Positions 46,540 to 54,584 of a DNA stretch of 64,000 nucleotides are shown piece by piece (within the stretch, counting starts at the first letter, position 1; each line of letters begins with the position of its first letter). A model generated the notes under the pieces. The model saw nothing but the letters and a program-made list of their open reading frames with translations, was not told the DNA's origin and did not search any database. This DNA comes from Halohasta litchfieldiae. Lineage in GTDB: Archaea > Halobacteriota > Halobacteria > Halobacteriales > Haloferacaceae. The translations under genes were made by a program, and so were the position numbers. The stretch is taken from the NCBI RefSeq assembly GCF_002788215.1, contig NZ_CP024845.1, positions 2,294,001-2,358,000 of the forward strand, written 5' to 3'.

Positions 46540-46677
46540 ATGAAACAGTGTTCCAACTGTGGCAGTCGACTGCGGCGTAAGGCACCCGAAAACGAGGAGT
46601 ATGGAATTGCTGCGGTCGACGGACGCCGGTATCCTGACGACTGTCCGGACTGTGGGGCTGCGGTATCTCCGTCGTAA
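46540..46677 (+). CDS. 45-residue double-CxxC zinc protein
   Basis: MKQCSNCGSRLRRKAPENEE then ...YPDDCPDCGAAVSPS: two CxxC pairs 28 residues apart, a complete single-zinc ribbon. It has its own ATG and stop; no family name is known to me. Small zinc-ribbon proteins are abundant in haloarchaea and often regulatory. Confidence 0.65.
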   Translation: MKQCSNCGSRLRRKAPENEEYGIAAVDGRRYPDDCPDCGAAVSPS

Positions 46678-46832
46678 CATCCATCTCGTGACTTACTGGC
46701 CGAGATACACCAGAATTCTATCAGACGGCACCGATAATACTAGATGTATGACAATACGACTGCTTTTGCAAGCGCTGGCCGTGAGTTGGTACGATGGCTT
46801 CGTTCGTCTGTTACGGAAATTCAAGGAGAAAG

Positions 46833-46852
46833 CCCCGTGCTTTAGCGCGGGG
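46833..46852 (+). other. Relic end of an IS1341/IS200-type element
   Basis: The hairpin CCCCGTGC-TTTA-GCGCGGGG followed by GATGAATCTGAC resembles the terminal hairpin and end of the TnpB element at 23364-23391 (CCCGCG...CGCGGG then GGATGTCA). No tnpB frame remains, so this is probably a leftover or a small non-autonomous copy. The rest of 46678-46968 shows no gene. Confidence 0.5.
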
Positions 46853-46968
46853 ATGAATCTGACATATCCTACCCATCCGCTTCGACCGTCTCGCAGAGCA
46901 GCTTCCTGAGGCGCTGATACCGGTGCCTACGAGCGACACGCAGCGTGGTAAGCAAGAGTAGCCAGAGA

Positions 46969-48492
46969 CTACCAGTCAGCAAACGGCACACCGCGTCCGC
47001 TGTGCTGGTTGTAACTGGTCTGCATCGCGGTAATCGCCTCGGCCAGTGGTTTCCCATCGTCGAGGTGTTCGCGTACGCGGGCCTTCTTCCACTGGCTCGG
47101 CGTCTGGCCGCGTTCCCAGCGGTCGACCATCGGCGCGAGCAGTTGTTCGGCCTCGCTGTCGGTATGCCCCTGTGCTCTGAGGCCACGGCGAGCGAGATCG
47201 AACAGCTCCGGGTAGATGAGTTCGGGGTCACTTGTCGACTCGCCGTCGGCGGTGATCCACGAAAGGTCGGCCTTCAGGCCGTCGTCGACCGCGTTGTAGA
47301 ACCCTTGTTCGGCGTCGGCCCAGTCCAGTTCCACGAGTGGGTGGTCGGCAGCAACGATCCCACGAATAAGTCCGGTTGTCAACCAGTGGAGACTCAGTAC
47401 GTCCTCGACGGTTGGCTGGGTCGGTAGCGGTCGGTACTCGATACGGAGCGAGCCACCCTCGCCGTCGCTGGCGTCGCCGCCGATGATCGGTCGCACCCAC
47501 CGCCAGTAGGTGCCGTACTTGTGGATAAACTCCCAGACGGAGTCGACCGCGTCGGCTGTCTCCTCGGTCGGCGTTTCGCTCCACTCGCTGAGGAACGGGC
47601 CGCAGGTCCAGTCTTCGACCACGCGGTCGACGATGTCGGTCGGCGTCTCGATATCCTGTGGGCAGCAGGCCTTGGTTCGACCCCCCACGTTGACGGTCCC
47701 CTCGAACACCGGTATCCGGAGTTCGTGTGGCGTCTCGTCGACCAGTCGGTGTGGATCGTCGACCGAATTGTAGAGGTCTCCGGGCAGAAACGGTGAGTTG
47801 GTCGACAGCGCGAGTACCGGTCCCAGCGTTCGGATGGCGGCGTTGAAGTAGGTCGGAAACTGCGCCGTCTCCGGGATTTGGAGGTGGGGTTGGATCGAAC
47901 TCGTGAGGGATTCGACGAGGATCGTCGAAAACCGGTGGTGTGCACCCGGTACGTCGAGTTCGATTCCGCCGCCCGCCTCGCGGACCAAGGTGTTGTCCAT
48001 CGCGCAGTAGCGCGGTTTGGTCGGCATGTTGACCGCGGTCTGGATACCGTCGTGGGTGTCGACCAAATCGAGATAGCGCAGACTCCCCTCGGCGGGTGGA
48101 ATCGTCCACATTCCATCGCAGATGAGCTGTTGGCCACGGGCCGAGAGGGCTTTCTGGAGCCCGCTCACTGACGCTTTGAGTTCGTCGGCCTGTGCGGCGA
48201 CGCCCTCAGGATCGAACCGCTGGGGGCTGGCGTTGAGTTCGACGTTGTGGAGGCCGATCTCTCGGGCGTAGCCGCCATCTCCGAACACCGTCTCGTCGAT
48301 TGGTGTGAGTGCGCCCGTTTCGTCGACTGCGTACAGTTCGAGTTCCAACCCGACTGCGGCCCCGTTGCTGTCGAAGGCCCCCGCTTCAAGCTCGGCCCGG
48401 AGTCGCTCGGCCTGCTCGGCCACCCGCCGGTCGAACGTCGACTGCGTGTCGGGATCGAGCGCCCGCCGCACTGCCGACAACACGGTGTCCAT
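46969..48492 (-). CDS. GCS2-type glutamate-cysteine ligase-like enzyme
   Basis: 507 residues. It has the carboxylate-amine ligase fold (GCS2/YbdK-like): GLELELYAVDE, HNVELNASPQRFDP, MPTKPRYCAMDN, SSIQPHLQIPE, LALSTNSPFLPGD and a late SLRIEYRPLPTQPT. Haloarchaea use gamma-glutamylcysteine as their main thiol and make it with a GCS2-family enzyme; this protein is longer than the usual about 360-residue enzyme. It may be a paralogue with a different amine substrate. Confidence 0.8.
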   Translation of the reverse strand: MDTVLSAVRRALDPDTQSTFDRRVAEQAERLRAELEAGAFDSNGAAVGLELELYAVDETGALTPIDETVFGDGGYAREIGLHNVELNASPQRFDPEGVAAQADELKASVSGLQKALSARGQQLICDGMWTIPPAEGSLRYLDLVDTHDGIQTAVNMPTKPRYCAMDNTLVREAGGGIELDVPGAHHRFSTILVESLTSSIQPHLQIPETAQFPTYFNAAIRTLGPVLALSTNSPFLPGDLYNSVDDPHRLVDETPHELRIPVFEGTVNVGGRTKACCPQDIETPTDIVDRVVEDWTCGPFLSEWSETPTEETADAVDSVWEFIHKYGTYWRWVRPIIGGDASDGEGGSLRIEYRPLPTQPTVEDVLSLHWLTTGLIRGIVAADHPLVELDWADAEQGFYNAVDDGLKADLSWITADGESTSDPELIYPELFDLARRGLRAQGHTDSEAEQLLAPMVDRWERGQTPSQWKKARVREHLDDGKPLAEAITAMQTSYNQHSGRGVPFADW

Positions 48493-48546
48493 ACCCCCTG
48501 CTACTGTGTCCGATCTGATAGTGTTTCGTGCTTGTGGCCGCGCCGC

Positions 48547-49119
48547 TTAGTTTTCTTCACAGTTCTGCTGTTCGGTATCATTGGTCGGGCCGACGGCTGG
48601 CTCGTAGAGATACTCACCAATGAGTCCGTGGAGCTGTCGATGGCCGCCTCGCGGGCTGTAGTCGATACCATGGTAGTGTTTGGCGGCATACCGTGGATGG
48701 AAGGCGTTGTACTCGTCGTGCACGTAGCAGTCAGTCGCACCGTCGCCGGTTTGAAACAGCATCACGTGGAGCTGTCGGTCCGCCAATGGGCCGTCTCGAC
48801 GTGCCCACGAGCCAGCCTCGCTTCGGCCATCAGGGAGGGTTTTCCACGCCGACAGCGGCATTCGCTCGAAGCCGTAGGCTGCGAGTAGTCTGTCGACGTC
48901 CTCAACTGGGGCGTCGATTCGGCCCGCATACTCCCGGTCTTGGAGTTCGTAAGCTGCATACCCTACTCGGAGTCGACTGGCCAGTCGGTGGAGCTTCGGT
49001 AACACCGCCTCTCGACCTCGATTCCAGTAGGTTGCGGTCGGGCCGCGGTGGGTCGGTTGGAGGACACCATAGAGCAAGGCGAAACTGAGGACCGCCACAA
49101 TCGGTGCTGCAATCACCAT
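48547..49119 (-). CDS. Membrane-anchored protein of unknown function
   Basis: 190 residues: one N-terminal hydrophobic helix (about 2-20), then a soluble domain ending in a conserved-looking YNAFHPRYAAKHYHGIDYSPR. A phospholipase or nuclease has no support from motifs. Several Arg/His positions are conserved-looking but no family is recognised. It is followed by a single-gene gap before the GCS2 gene start. Confidence 0.7.
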   Translation of the reverse strand: MVIAAPIVAVLSFALLYGVLQPTHRGPTATYWNRGREAVLPKLHRLASRLRVGYAAYELQDREYAGRIDAPVEDVDRLLAAYGFERMPLSAWKTLPDGRSEAGSWARRDGPLADRQLHVMLFQTGDGATDCYVHDEYNAFHPRYAAKHYHGIDYSPRGGHRQLHGLIGEYLYEPAVGPTNDTEQQNCEEN

Positions 49120-49182
49120 TGATAGAACGCTGTGTGGCCGCCGCGATAGGTTTTGTGCTATTCGTGAGTCGTTGGACCGGTG

Positions 49183-49461
49183 TTACTCGTGGGTAAACAG
49201 GAACGGTCGACCGTCGTGGTCGGCGCTCACACAGAGATCCATCACGTCCGACAGCGAGAGGCTGGTCTGGTCCTGTTTGCAGACCACGAGATAGTCGAAC
49301 GGTTCGTCGCAGGCCGGACAGGCAATCGAGGTCGTGTTCTGGTAGGTCGCCATCATATCGTTGTCCCGCCGTGGCGTCAGGTAGTTCACGAGTTCTTGGA
49401 GCGATTCCGTCTCCTCATCGGGCGCGAGATCGTCCGTCTCGGTCGTCTCTGAGTCGTCCAT
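49183..49461 (-). CDS. DUF7385-type zinc protein ('flagella cluster' family)
   Basis: 92 residues from the ATG at 49461. A disordered acidic start, then YLTPRRDNDMMATYQNTTSI and a zinc-type ACPACDEP, ending with PFLFTHE. This matches the layout of haloarchaeal proteins often annotated as 'flagella cluster protein' (DUF7385). Exact role unknown; no flagellar genes are seen here. Confidence 0.6.
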   Translation of the reverse strand: MDDSETTETDDLAPDEETESLQELVNYLTPRRDNDMMATYQNTTSIACPACDEPFDYLVVCKQDQTSLSLSDVMDLCVSADHDGRPFLFTHE

Positions 49462-49509
49462 GCAACAACTAGCCACACCACGAAAAATAAAGACATCGCT
49501 CAGCCGACT

Positions 49510-50430
49510 TCAGGCGTCGACCGAGAGACACGCAATCGCAGTTTCGACGGCGTCGACGGCGGTCTCACCGAACACATACGTGATCGGTTCGATGCCGAAC
49601 GTACCCTCGTGGTAGAGAACCGATGGGGCGCGGTCTCGATCTTCGAGCAGCGACTGAATCCGCTCGGCGCGGTTCTCGTAGCTCGCATCGAACGCAACTG
49701 CCTCAAGCCCCTGCTCGTCGGCTGCCGCGAGCAGTTCATCGGAGGTGGCGAGGTTGACCGCGCCGCGAACCGAGGGGTCGACGGCCATCACTGCCAACAG
49801 CGTCGTAGCGACGTTTTCGGAAGCCCCGAACTCGGGATTTGATGGAACGTTGACCCGGCCTCGCATCGCGTGGACTCGGCCCGGAACCGCGGCGATATCG
49901 GTCTGGCTGTCGGCCTCGGGGAGTGCCATCCCGATGTTCGAACCGACGTTCGGGATGTGGTCGACGACTGCTGGCGTGTTGGAAAACAACCGAACAGCAT
50001 GTCTCACATCACCCAAGACGTCGCGTTCGGCCTGAAGTCCTTTATTTTGGCCTCGCACACAGAGATCACACCCCATCCCTTCGAGGGCGGGCATTTCCTC
50101 TTCGTGGACTGCACAGATCGGCCCGCGGTCCTCGAAGGCCCGAATCAGATCCAGCAGCTCAGAGAGTGCTTCGTAGTCATCGAGTGTGCCCGTTGCAAAC
50201 CCCTCGGCGATGTACTCGATGGTCTCGACCATTCGCGGGTTGTCGGCGAACCGCGGCTCGCCGGTCTGTTTGCCGCTGAGGTATTTGCTGACCGCGGCCT
50301 GTGAGATGCCGAGTTTGGTGGCGATCTCCTGCTGTGGCAACCCCCGGTCGTCGAGTTCGACCGCCAGCATCGACCGGGCAGTCGGCAGAAATCGGTCGAC
50401 GACGATCTCACTCGGCAACTGGAGTGTCAT
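49510..50430 (-). CDS. thiR: Thiamine-responsive regulator ThiR (HTH + ThiN)
   Basis: 306 residues. An N-terminal helix-turn-helix (LPQQEIATKLGISQAAVSKYL, about 31-51), a Cys-containing linker (AVHEEEMPALEGMGCDLCVRG) and a C-terminal ThiN domain (about 145-300: DHIPNVGSNIGMALPEA, RGRVNVPSNPEFGASENVA). In haloarchaea such proteins sense thiamine phosphate through the ThiN domain and repress thiamine synthesis and transport genes. No thiamine genes are adjacent. Confidence 0.88.
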   Translation of the reverse strand: MTLQLPSEIVVDRFLPTARSMLAVELDDRGLPQQEIATKLGISQAAVSKYLSGKQTGEPRFADNPRMVETIEYIAEGFATGTLDDYEALSELLDLIRAFEDRGPICAVHEEEMPALEGMGCDLCVRGQNKGLQAERDVLGDVRHAVRLFSNTPAVVDHIPNVGSNIGMALPEADSQTDIAAVPGRVHAMRGRVNVPSNPEFGASENVATTLLAVMAVDPSVRGAVNLATSDELLAAADEQGLEAVAFDASYENRAERIQSLLEDRDRAPSVLYHEGTFGIEPITYVFGETAVDAVETAIACLSVDA

Positions 50431-50507
50431 CTGCCCTCACTCCCGTGTGTCATCAGTCTCGCTCCCGTAGGCGTCCCTCATTTGCAGGCGGTACTCGCTT
50501 CGGGGTT

Positions 50508-52235
50508 TTATGTATTTGTACGGGTCGATCCACGCTGCAGATCGAACAGTCGCCAGCAGCCTTCATCGAGGCGGAGTTCGGCCGAGATCTGTGTCTTCGT
50601 CCCATCTCTCGTGTGGCTGAATCCAAGCCGAACCCGGCTGGAGTCGTCCTGTAGGCGTTCGATCTCGCTTGCAATCGAGTGGTCGACTCCTTTGGTTCGT
50701 CGTAGTTCCTTCCGCGATACTCGGTCGGTAACTGCCCGAGAGTGGTAGAGGTCGTGAACTGCGGGATCGCCCGCATACAGCCGGTCGAAAAACGCACGCA
50801 CGACGTCTTCCGGGCTCCCGTCGGTCGACTCCGTCGCCTCGTTCGCGCTGCGGTCAGCAGTCTCCGAGTTTCTTTGCGCGTTGGCTTCGGCGGCGACTGA
50901 CGTAGACGAATCAACTGGATCTGGTGTGTCGACTGTATTGTCCGCATCACCATCCCCAGCAGTATACAGCAGGTGTTGGTAGGGTTCGTACTCAGTGGGG
51001 TCGACCATTCGACCGCTGTTTTCGAACTCTAACTGAATGGCTCCGACGAGATGCCGCATCTCGATTGTCCCATTCGATTGGGCCTCGCTGGCTGCCAACA
51101 CGGCCGCCGTGTGGGCGATGGTTTTGATCTGGCCGCCGGTGAACTCAAAGGTCGAGAGGAACTCGTAGTCGACCTCGCCAACCGGGGCGTCGTCGGGGAA
51201 TATCTCCGTCCAGATTGCGGTTCGAGTCGACTGCTGTGGCTGTTTGAACGAGACGGTGTGATCGAGTCGACGCTGGAAGGCCGAATCGATCTGTGAGGCG
51301 TAGTTGGTCGTCAGTAACACGATCCCGTCGTAGCGTTCGATTCGCTGGAGCAGGTAGTTCACCTCGGCGTTGGCATATCTGTCAGTCGAATCCGAGACCT
51401 CCGTCCGGCCGCCGAACACCGCATCAGCCTCATCAAAGAGCAAAATAGCGTTCGAGTTGGTCGCGGCTTCGAATATTTCTTCGAGGTTTTCCTCGGTCTC
51501 GCCGATATACTTCGAGACGACTGCGGAGAGATCGATTCGGTAGAGATCCATCCCCACATCGCCCGCCAGCAGTTCGGCGGCCATCGTTTTGCCCGTGCCT
51601 GACGGGCCCTCGAACAGCGCGACGACACCGGTGCCGCGGCTCGATCCCTCGGCAAATCCCCAGTCGCTGTAGATCGTCGACTGCTGTGTGATATGGGTCC
51701 GCACGAGCTGGAGTTTTCGCTCGGTTTCGGCTCTAAGTTGGATCTCGTCCCACTCGCTGTCAGGTTCGATCCGCTCGGCGAGCTCGCCCAGTCCGTCGGC
51801 CGATTGAGCGCTACAGCCCGCGTAGATATCCTCGGCAGTCAACGCCTTGTCGCCAGCGAGCGACCGGGCCGTCGACAGTGCGGCCCGAAGCTGGCCGTGG
51901 GTGAGTCGGAACGTCCCTGCAAGCACCTCGGAGTCGACTTCCTCTGGCAGTTCGGTTGCTTGTGACTCCCAGAACTCCCGCCGGAGGTCGACGGAGGGAT
52001 ACGGGAATGCGATGATGGCGTCGACCTCGCGGGCCATCGTCTCGGTCGGCGTCCACGAATCGCTGCCGGTGACGAAGACCTCTGTATCGAGGTCGGCAAC
52101 GGAATCAAAAACGGCTTTGAGCGATGTGTTCAGTTCGGGATGGTCGGTCACCACTGTCGCGTTGGTGAGGTGGAGTGGTCGACCGAGCAGCGCGGCCTCC
52201 CGGCGAAGCCAGTCGAGCGCGTCGGCTGCCAGCAC
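50508..52235 (-). CDS. AAA+ ATPase (contractile-injection-system type), C-terminal part of split gene
   Basis: 575 residues from the GTG at 52235, the rest of a gene whose start is 52253-53092. It has Walker A GPSGTGKT (210-217), RIDLSAVVSKYIGETEENL, Walker B ILLFDEAD (264-271), RYANAEVNYLLQRIE, sensor TTN (309-311) and the Arg finger QRRLD. This combination is that of the AAA+ ATPases of extracellular contractile injection systems (Afp15/PVC15 type), which assemble or unfold cargo. The last about 100 residues (SPEDVVRAFFDRLYAGDPAV...) look like an NTF2/SnoaL domain. Upstream of the GTG, the frame VLKADLAAV continues the family's pattern, so the gene is probably one protein broken by a frameshift near 52255. 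Confidence 0.8.
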   Translation of the reverse strand: MLAADALDWLRREAALLGRPLHLTNATVVTDHPELNTSLKAVFDSVADLDTEVFVTGSDSWTPTETMAREVDAIIAFPYPSVDLRREFWESQATELPEEVDSEVLAGTFRLTHGQLRAALSTARSLAGDKALTAEDIYAGCSAQSADGLGELAERIEPDSEWDEIQLRAETERKLQLVRTHITQQSTIYSDWGFAEGSSRGTGVVALFEGPSGTGKTMAAELLAGDVGMDLYRIDLSAVVSKYIGETEENLEEIFEAATNSNAILLFDEADAVFGGRTEVSDSTDRYANAEVNYLLQRIERYDGIVLLTTNYASQIDSAFQRRLDHTVSFKQPQQSTRTAIWTEIFPDDAPVGEVDYEFLSTFEFTGGQIKTIAHTAAVLAASEAQSNGTIEMRHLVGAIQLEFENSGRMVDPTEYEPYQHLLYTAGDGDADNTVDTPDPVDSSTSVAAEANAQRNSETADRSANEATESTDGSPEDVVRAFFDRLYAGDPAVHDLYHSRAVTDRVSRKELRRTKGVDHSIASEIERLQDDSSRVRLGFSHTRDGTKTQISAELRLDEGCWRLFDLQRGSTRTNT

Positions 52236-52252
52236 GGCTGCGAGATCGGCTT

Positions 52253-53092
52253 TTAATACTGGTCGGCGCTACAGACAGCCTCGACAGCGCGGTGTTTCTC
52301 GGTCGCTGGCCCGTACCAGTACAATCGGCGACCGTTCTCGGCAGAATCGGTGAGGGTTGCGAGTCGACTCTGGATTTCATTGTCGACGGCGAGGGAATCG
52401 AGAGTGGCGTCGGCTGTACAGTTGGCCAGTCCCCGTTCGCTGTGGCCGCTTTTGACGTGGTCGGCGAGCGTGGCGTCGAGTTCGGGGTCGACGCCGTCGT
52501 AGCCTTTGAGGTAGTCGACGATGCGTTCAGAGACGGTGATGAGTCGACCGCGCTTACCGAGATGCTCGGCAGGAGACGGCTGGAGTTCGATGAGGTCGTG
52601 CTGGCGGAGTGGCGAGTCGCTGCTAACGAGGGTTCCGGCAGCGAGGCGGTCGGTCCACGAGCAGCCGAACAGATTCTCGACGAAAAGCGGGGTCGGTCGA
52701 ACGAGTGACTGATGATTGTGGACCTGCTGGAATCGCGTCCCATACTCCGTATCGATTTCTGGAGCCACAGCCAGCATGAGCACGTCGAGATGTCGACGCG
52801 ACAGCCCACACGTCTCGGCGAGGACACGAATCCGGAGCCGCGTGTCGTCGGTGGTCCGGCAGTTTTCGCGTATTTCCGTAGTGAGCTCCGACACTTGTCG
52901 ACGGTCCGCTTCGGGAACCGCGAGTGACAACTCCCGCGGGTCCGGCAGGGGACCTTCAGCCTCAGCTCTCGACGCCCCCTCACCCGATGATTCAGGGCGC
53001 TCGCTCTCCTCGCCGGGATTGTACGCTTCCAGGATGGCGTCGACTCGATCAAGCTCCGCGCGTAGATGTTCGTGGGTCGACGCGTAGCTCAT
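52253..53092 (-). CDS. AAA+ ATPase N-terminal part (split gene)
   Basis: 279 residues. It carries the N-terminal winged-helix domain seen in contractile-injection AAA+ proteins (RIRVLAETCGLSRRHLDVL, LAVAPEIDTEYG, SPLRQHDLIEL, VSERIVDYLKGYDGVDPEL) and ends just after the degenerate nucleotide-loop RLYWYGPATEKHRAVE, at a TAA. A -1 shift at this TAA joins it to VLKADLAAVLAADAL of the following frame. Together the two make a protein of about 860 residues with two ATPase-like modules, the first degenerate. A sequencing error, a real pseudogene, or two separately translated polypeptides remain possible. Confidence 0.78.
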   Translation of the reverse strand: MSYASTHEHLRAELDRVDAILEAYNPGEESERPESSGEGASRAEAEGPLPDPRELSLAVPEADRRQVSELTTEIRENCRTTDDTRLRIRVLAETCGLSRRHLDVLMLAVAPEIDTEYGTRFQQVHNHQSLVRPTPLFVENLFGCSWTDRLAAGTLVSSDSPLRQHDLIELQPSPAEHLGKRGRLITVSERIVDYLKGYDGVDPELDATLADHVKSGHSERGLANCTADATLDSLAVDNEIQSRLATLTDSAENGRRLYWYGPATEKHRAVEAVCSADQY

Positions 53093-53173
53093 AACTCGTC
53101 TGGCGAGACGGGGATGGTCGTCATCTTAACCGCAGTTTGCTCCGTGATCCCTGTTAAAATGTTGGCACGAGAG

Positions 53174-53182
53174 TATTTATAC
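53174..53182 (+). promoter_or_regulatory. TATA box of the DUF4157 operon
   Basis: TATTTATAC lies 29-37 bases before the ATG at 53211. The 118-base gap is shared with the divergent AAA+ gene (ATG at 53092), so the two could be co-regulated. Confidence 0.5.
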
Positions 53183-53210
53183 AAAGACGAGGGAAAATCC
53201 GACTGAGAGA

Positions 53211-54584
53211 ATGGGGTTTCGCTCATCGCGTCGGTCACAGACCCAAGAGACTGATGTCGCAGGGCAGACTGCCCGCCACCGGCAGTCGACCACCCAGCAA
53301 GAGTTCTCGACTGGGGCCATCTGGACGACCGACACTGACCGTGCAGAACAGCATTTCGGGATGCAGATACCCGATGATAGAATCCTCCAGCGGTTACAGA
53401 TCGCTGAGGATACTCACGGACCACAGGTCCACGACTGGATTGAGGAGGGGATGACCGCCGAAATTCTCGGCAAAACGTGGGATATGGAGACCTTCCGCCA
53501 GCGACAGGCCGAGCGTCCGTCTGAAGTACCAACCAACATTGAGCGGCAGAACAAGCGATCACTCCAGCGCAGCGAAAAAGCCGCTGTCGACACTGGCGCG
53601 GCTGGTGAGACTGGTGTTCCAGAGCCGGTTCGAGACGTGATTTCGTCGACTGGCCGGTCGCTGGACGCCTCGATCCAGCGAGCGATGGAAGACCGGATGG
53701 GCGATTCGTTCGGTGACGTCCAGATTCATACAGGGTCGACGGCGGCTGCGGCCTGTGAATCGATCAATGCGCGTGCGTTCACGGTCGGGAGTCATATTGC
53801 GTTCAATCAGGGCGAGTATGATCCCGAATCACCAGAGGGTCAGCATGTATTGGCTCACGAGTTAGCGCACGTGAGGCAACAGACTGGCAGCACGGTGTCG
53901 ATGTTACCGCAGGAAAATGTAGAACTGGAGGTCGACCCAGATCCTGCATTGGAGCGTGAGGCCGAAGAGACGGCTCAACAGGTAATGAAGGGCGGAGCGT
54001 TGGATATTCAACGAATGTCTGAGACGGAGGTCCACGTACAGCGGGCAGGCCTCGGGAGCATCAGCCGCGATGAGACGAGGTCGCCCGGTGACCGTCCAGA
54101 GCAGCCGCCCCAACCGACCCAGTCGGACCAACAGCCAGTCGACATCGACGTCGACGAAATCAAAGCCGATCCAGAGACGCTGGCAGACGAAGTCCAACAA
54201 ATCAAAGCCAATCAACAGTTGGTCATGAAAACACTGACCGAAGCCAAGCCGGGTGCGACGAGTGCACCTGGTATGGATGACTTGGCCCAAACTGCAATCA
54301 AGGGTGCCAGCGGCTCACTTGTGAGTGCAGGCGCAGGTGCGGCCATTGGAACGGTCCTTGGTGGTCCGATTGGGACTGCCCTCGGGGCTGGCGTCGGTGC
54401 TGTTGCCGGTATGGCCAGCGATCTCACCAAGCAGGGCGTCGACTACGCTGGTGACCGGCTCCTCGATAGCCAAGCCCAAGACCTAGAACAGATGTACAGC
54501 GAGATGACCCGGATGTACAAGGAACTGAAAGAAGGGTCTGACTTCTCGAATCTTGAAGGCAAAGCTCAGAGCAGGAGTGAATGA
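53211..54584 (+). CDS. DUF4157 protein with HExxH motif and glycine-zipper segment
   Basis: 457 residues. A disordered Gln/Ser-rich N-terminus is followed by the DUF4157 domain (about 145-230: SLDASIQRAMEDRMG, VQIHTGSTAAAAC, NARAFTVGSHIAF) with the zinc-protease motif HELAH at 216-220. The central 235-340 part is acidic and Pro/Gln-rich. A glycine-rich helix (about 364-402: GASGSLVSAGAGAAIGTVLG...GAVAGMA) could insert in membranes, and a coiled coil closes the protein. DUF4157 is a marker of contractile-injection effectors and associated proteins. Together with the divergent AAA+ gene this suggests a toxin/effector delivered or unfolded by that ATPase, as inference. Confidence 0.8.
   Translation: MGFRSSRRSQTQETDVAGQTARHRQSTTQQEFSTGAIWTTDTDRAEQHFGMQIPDDRILQRLQIAEDTHGPQVHDWIEEGMTAEILGKTWDMETFRQRQAERPSEVPTNIERQNKRSLQRSEKAAVDTGAAGETGVPEPVRDVISSTGRSLDASIQRAMEDRMGDSFGDVQIHTGSTAAAACESINARAFTVGSHIAFNQGEYDPESPEGQHVLAHELAHVRQQTGSTVSMLPQENVELEVDPDPALEREAEETAQQVMKGGALDIQRMSETEVHVQRAGLGSISRDETRSPGDRPEQPPQPTQSDQQPVDIDVDEIKADPETLADEVQQIKANQQLVMKTLTEAKPGATSAPGMDDLAQTAIKGASGSLVSAGAGAAIGTVLGGPIGTALGAGVGAVAGMASDLTKQGVDYAGDRLLDSQAQDLEQMYSEMTRMYKELKEGSDFSNLEGKAQSRSE

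Noticed and set aside
46678-46968. Short frames between the zinc protein and the GCS2 gene
   Set aside because: They cross the IS-type hairpin and have no domain; more likely a relic of an IS end than a gene.
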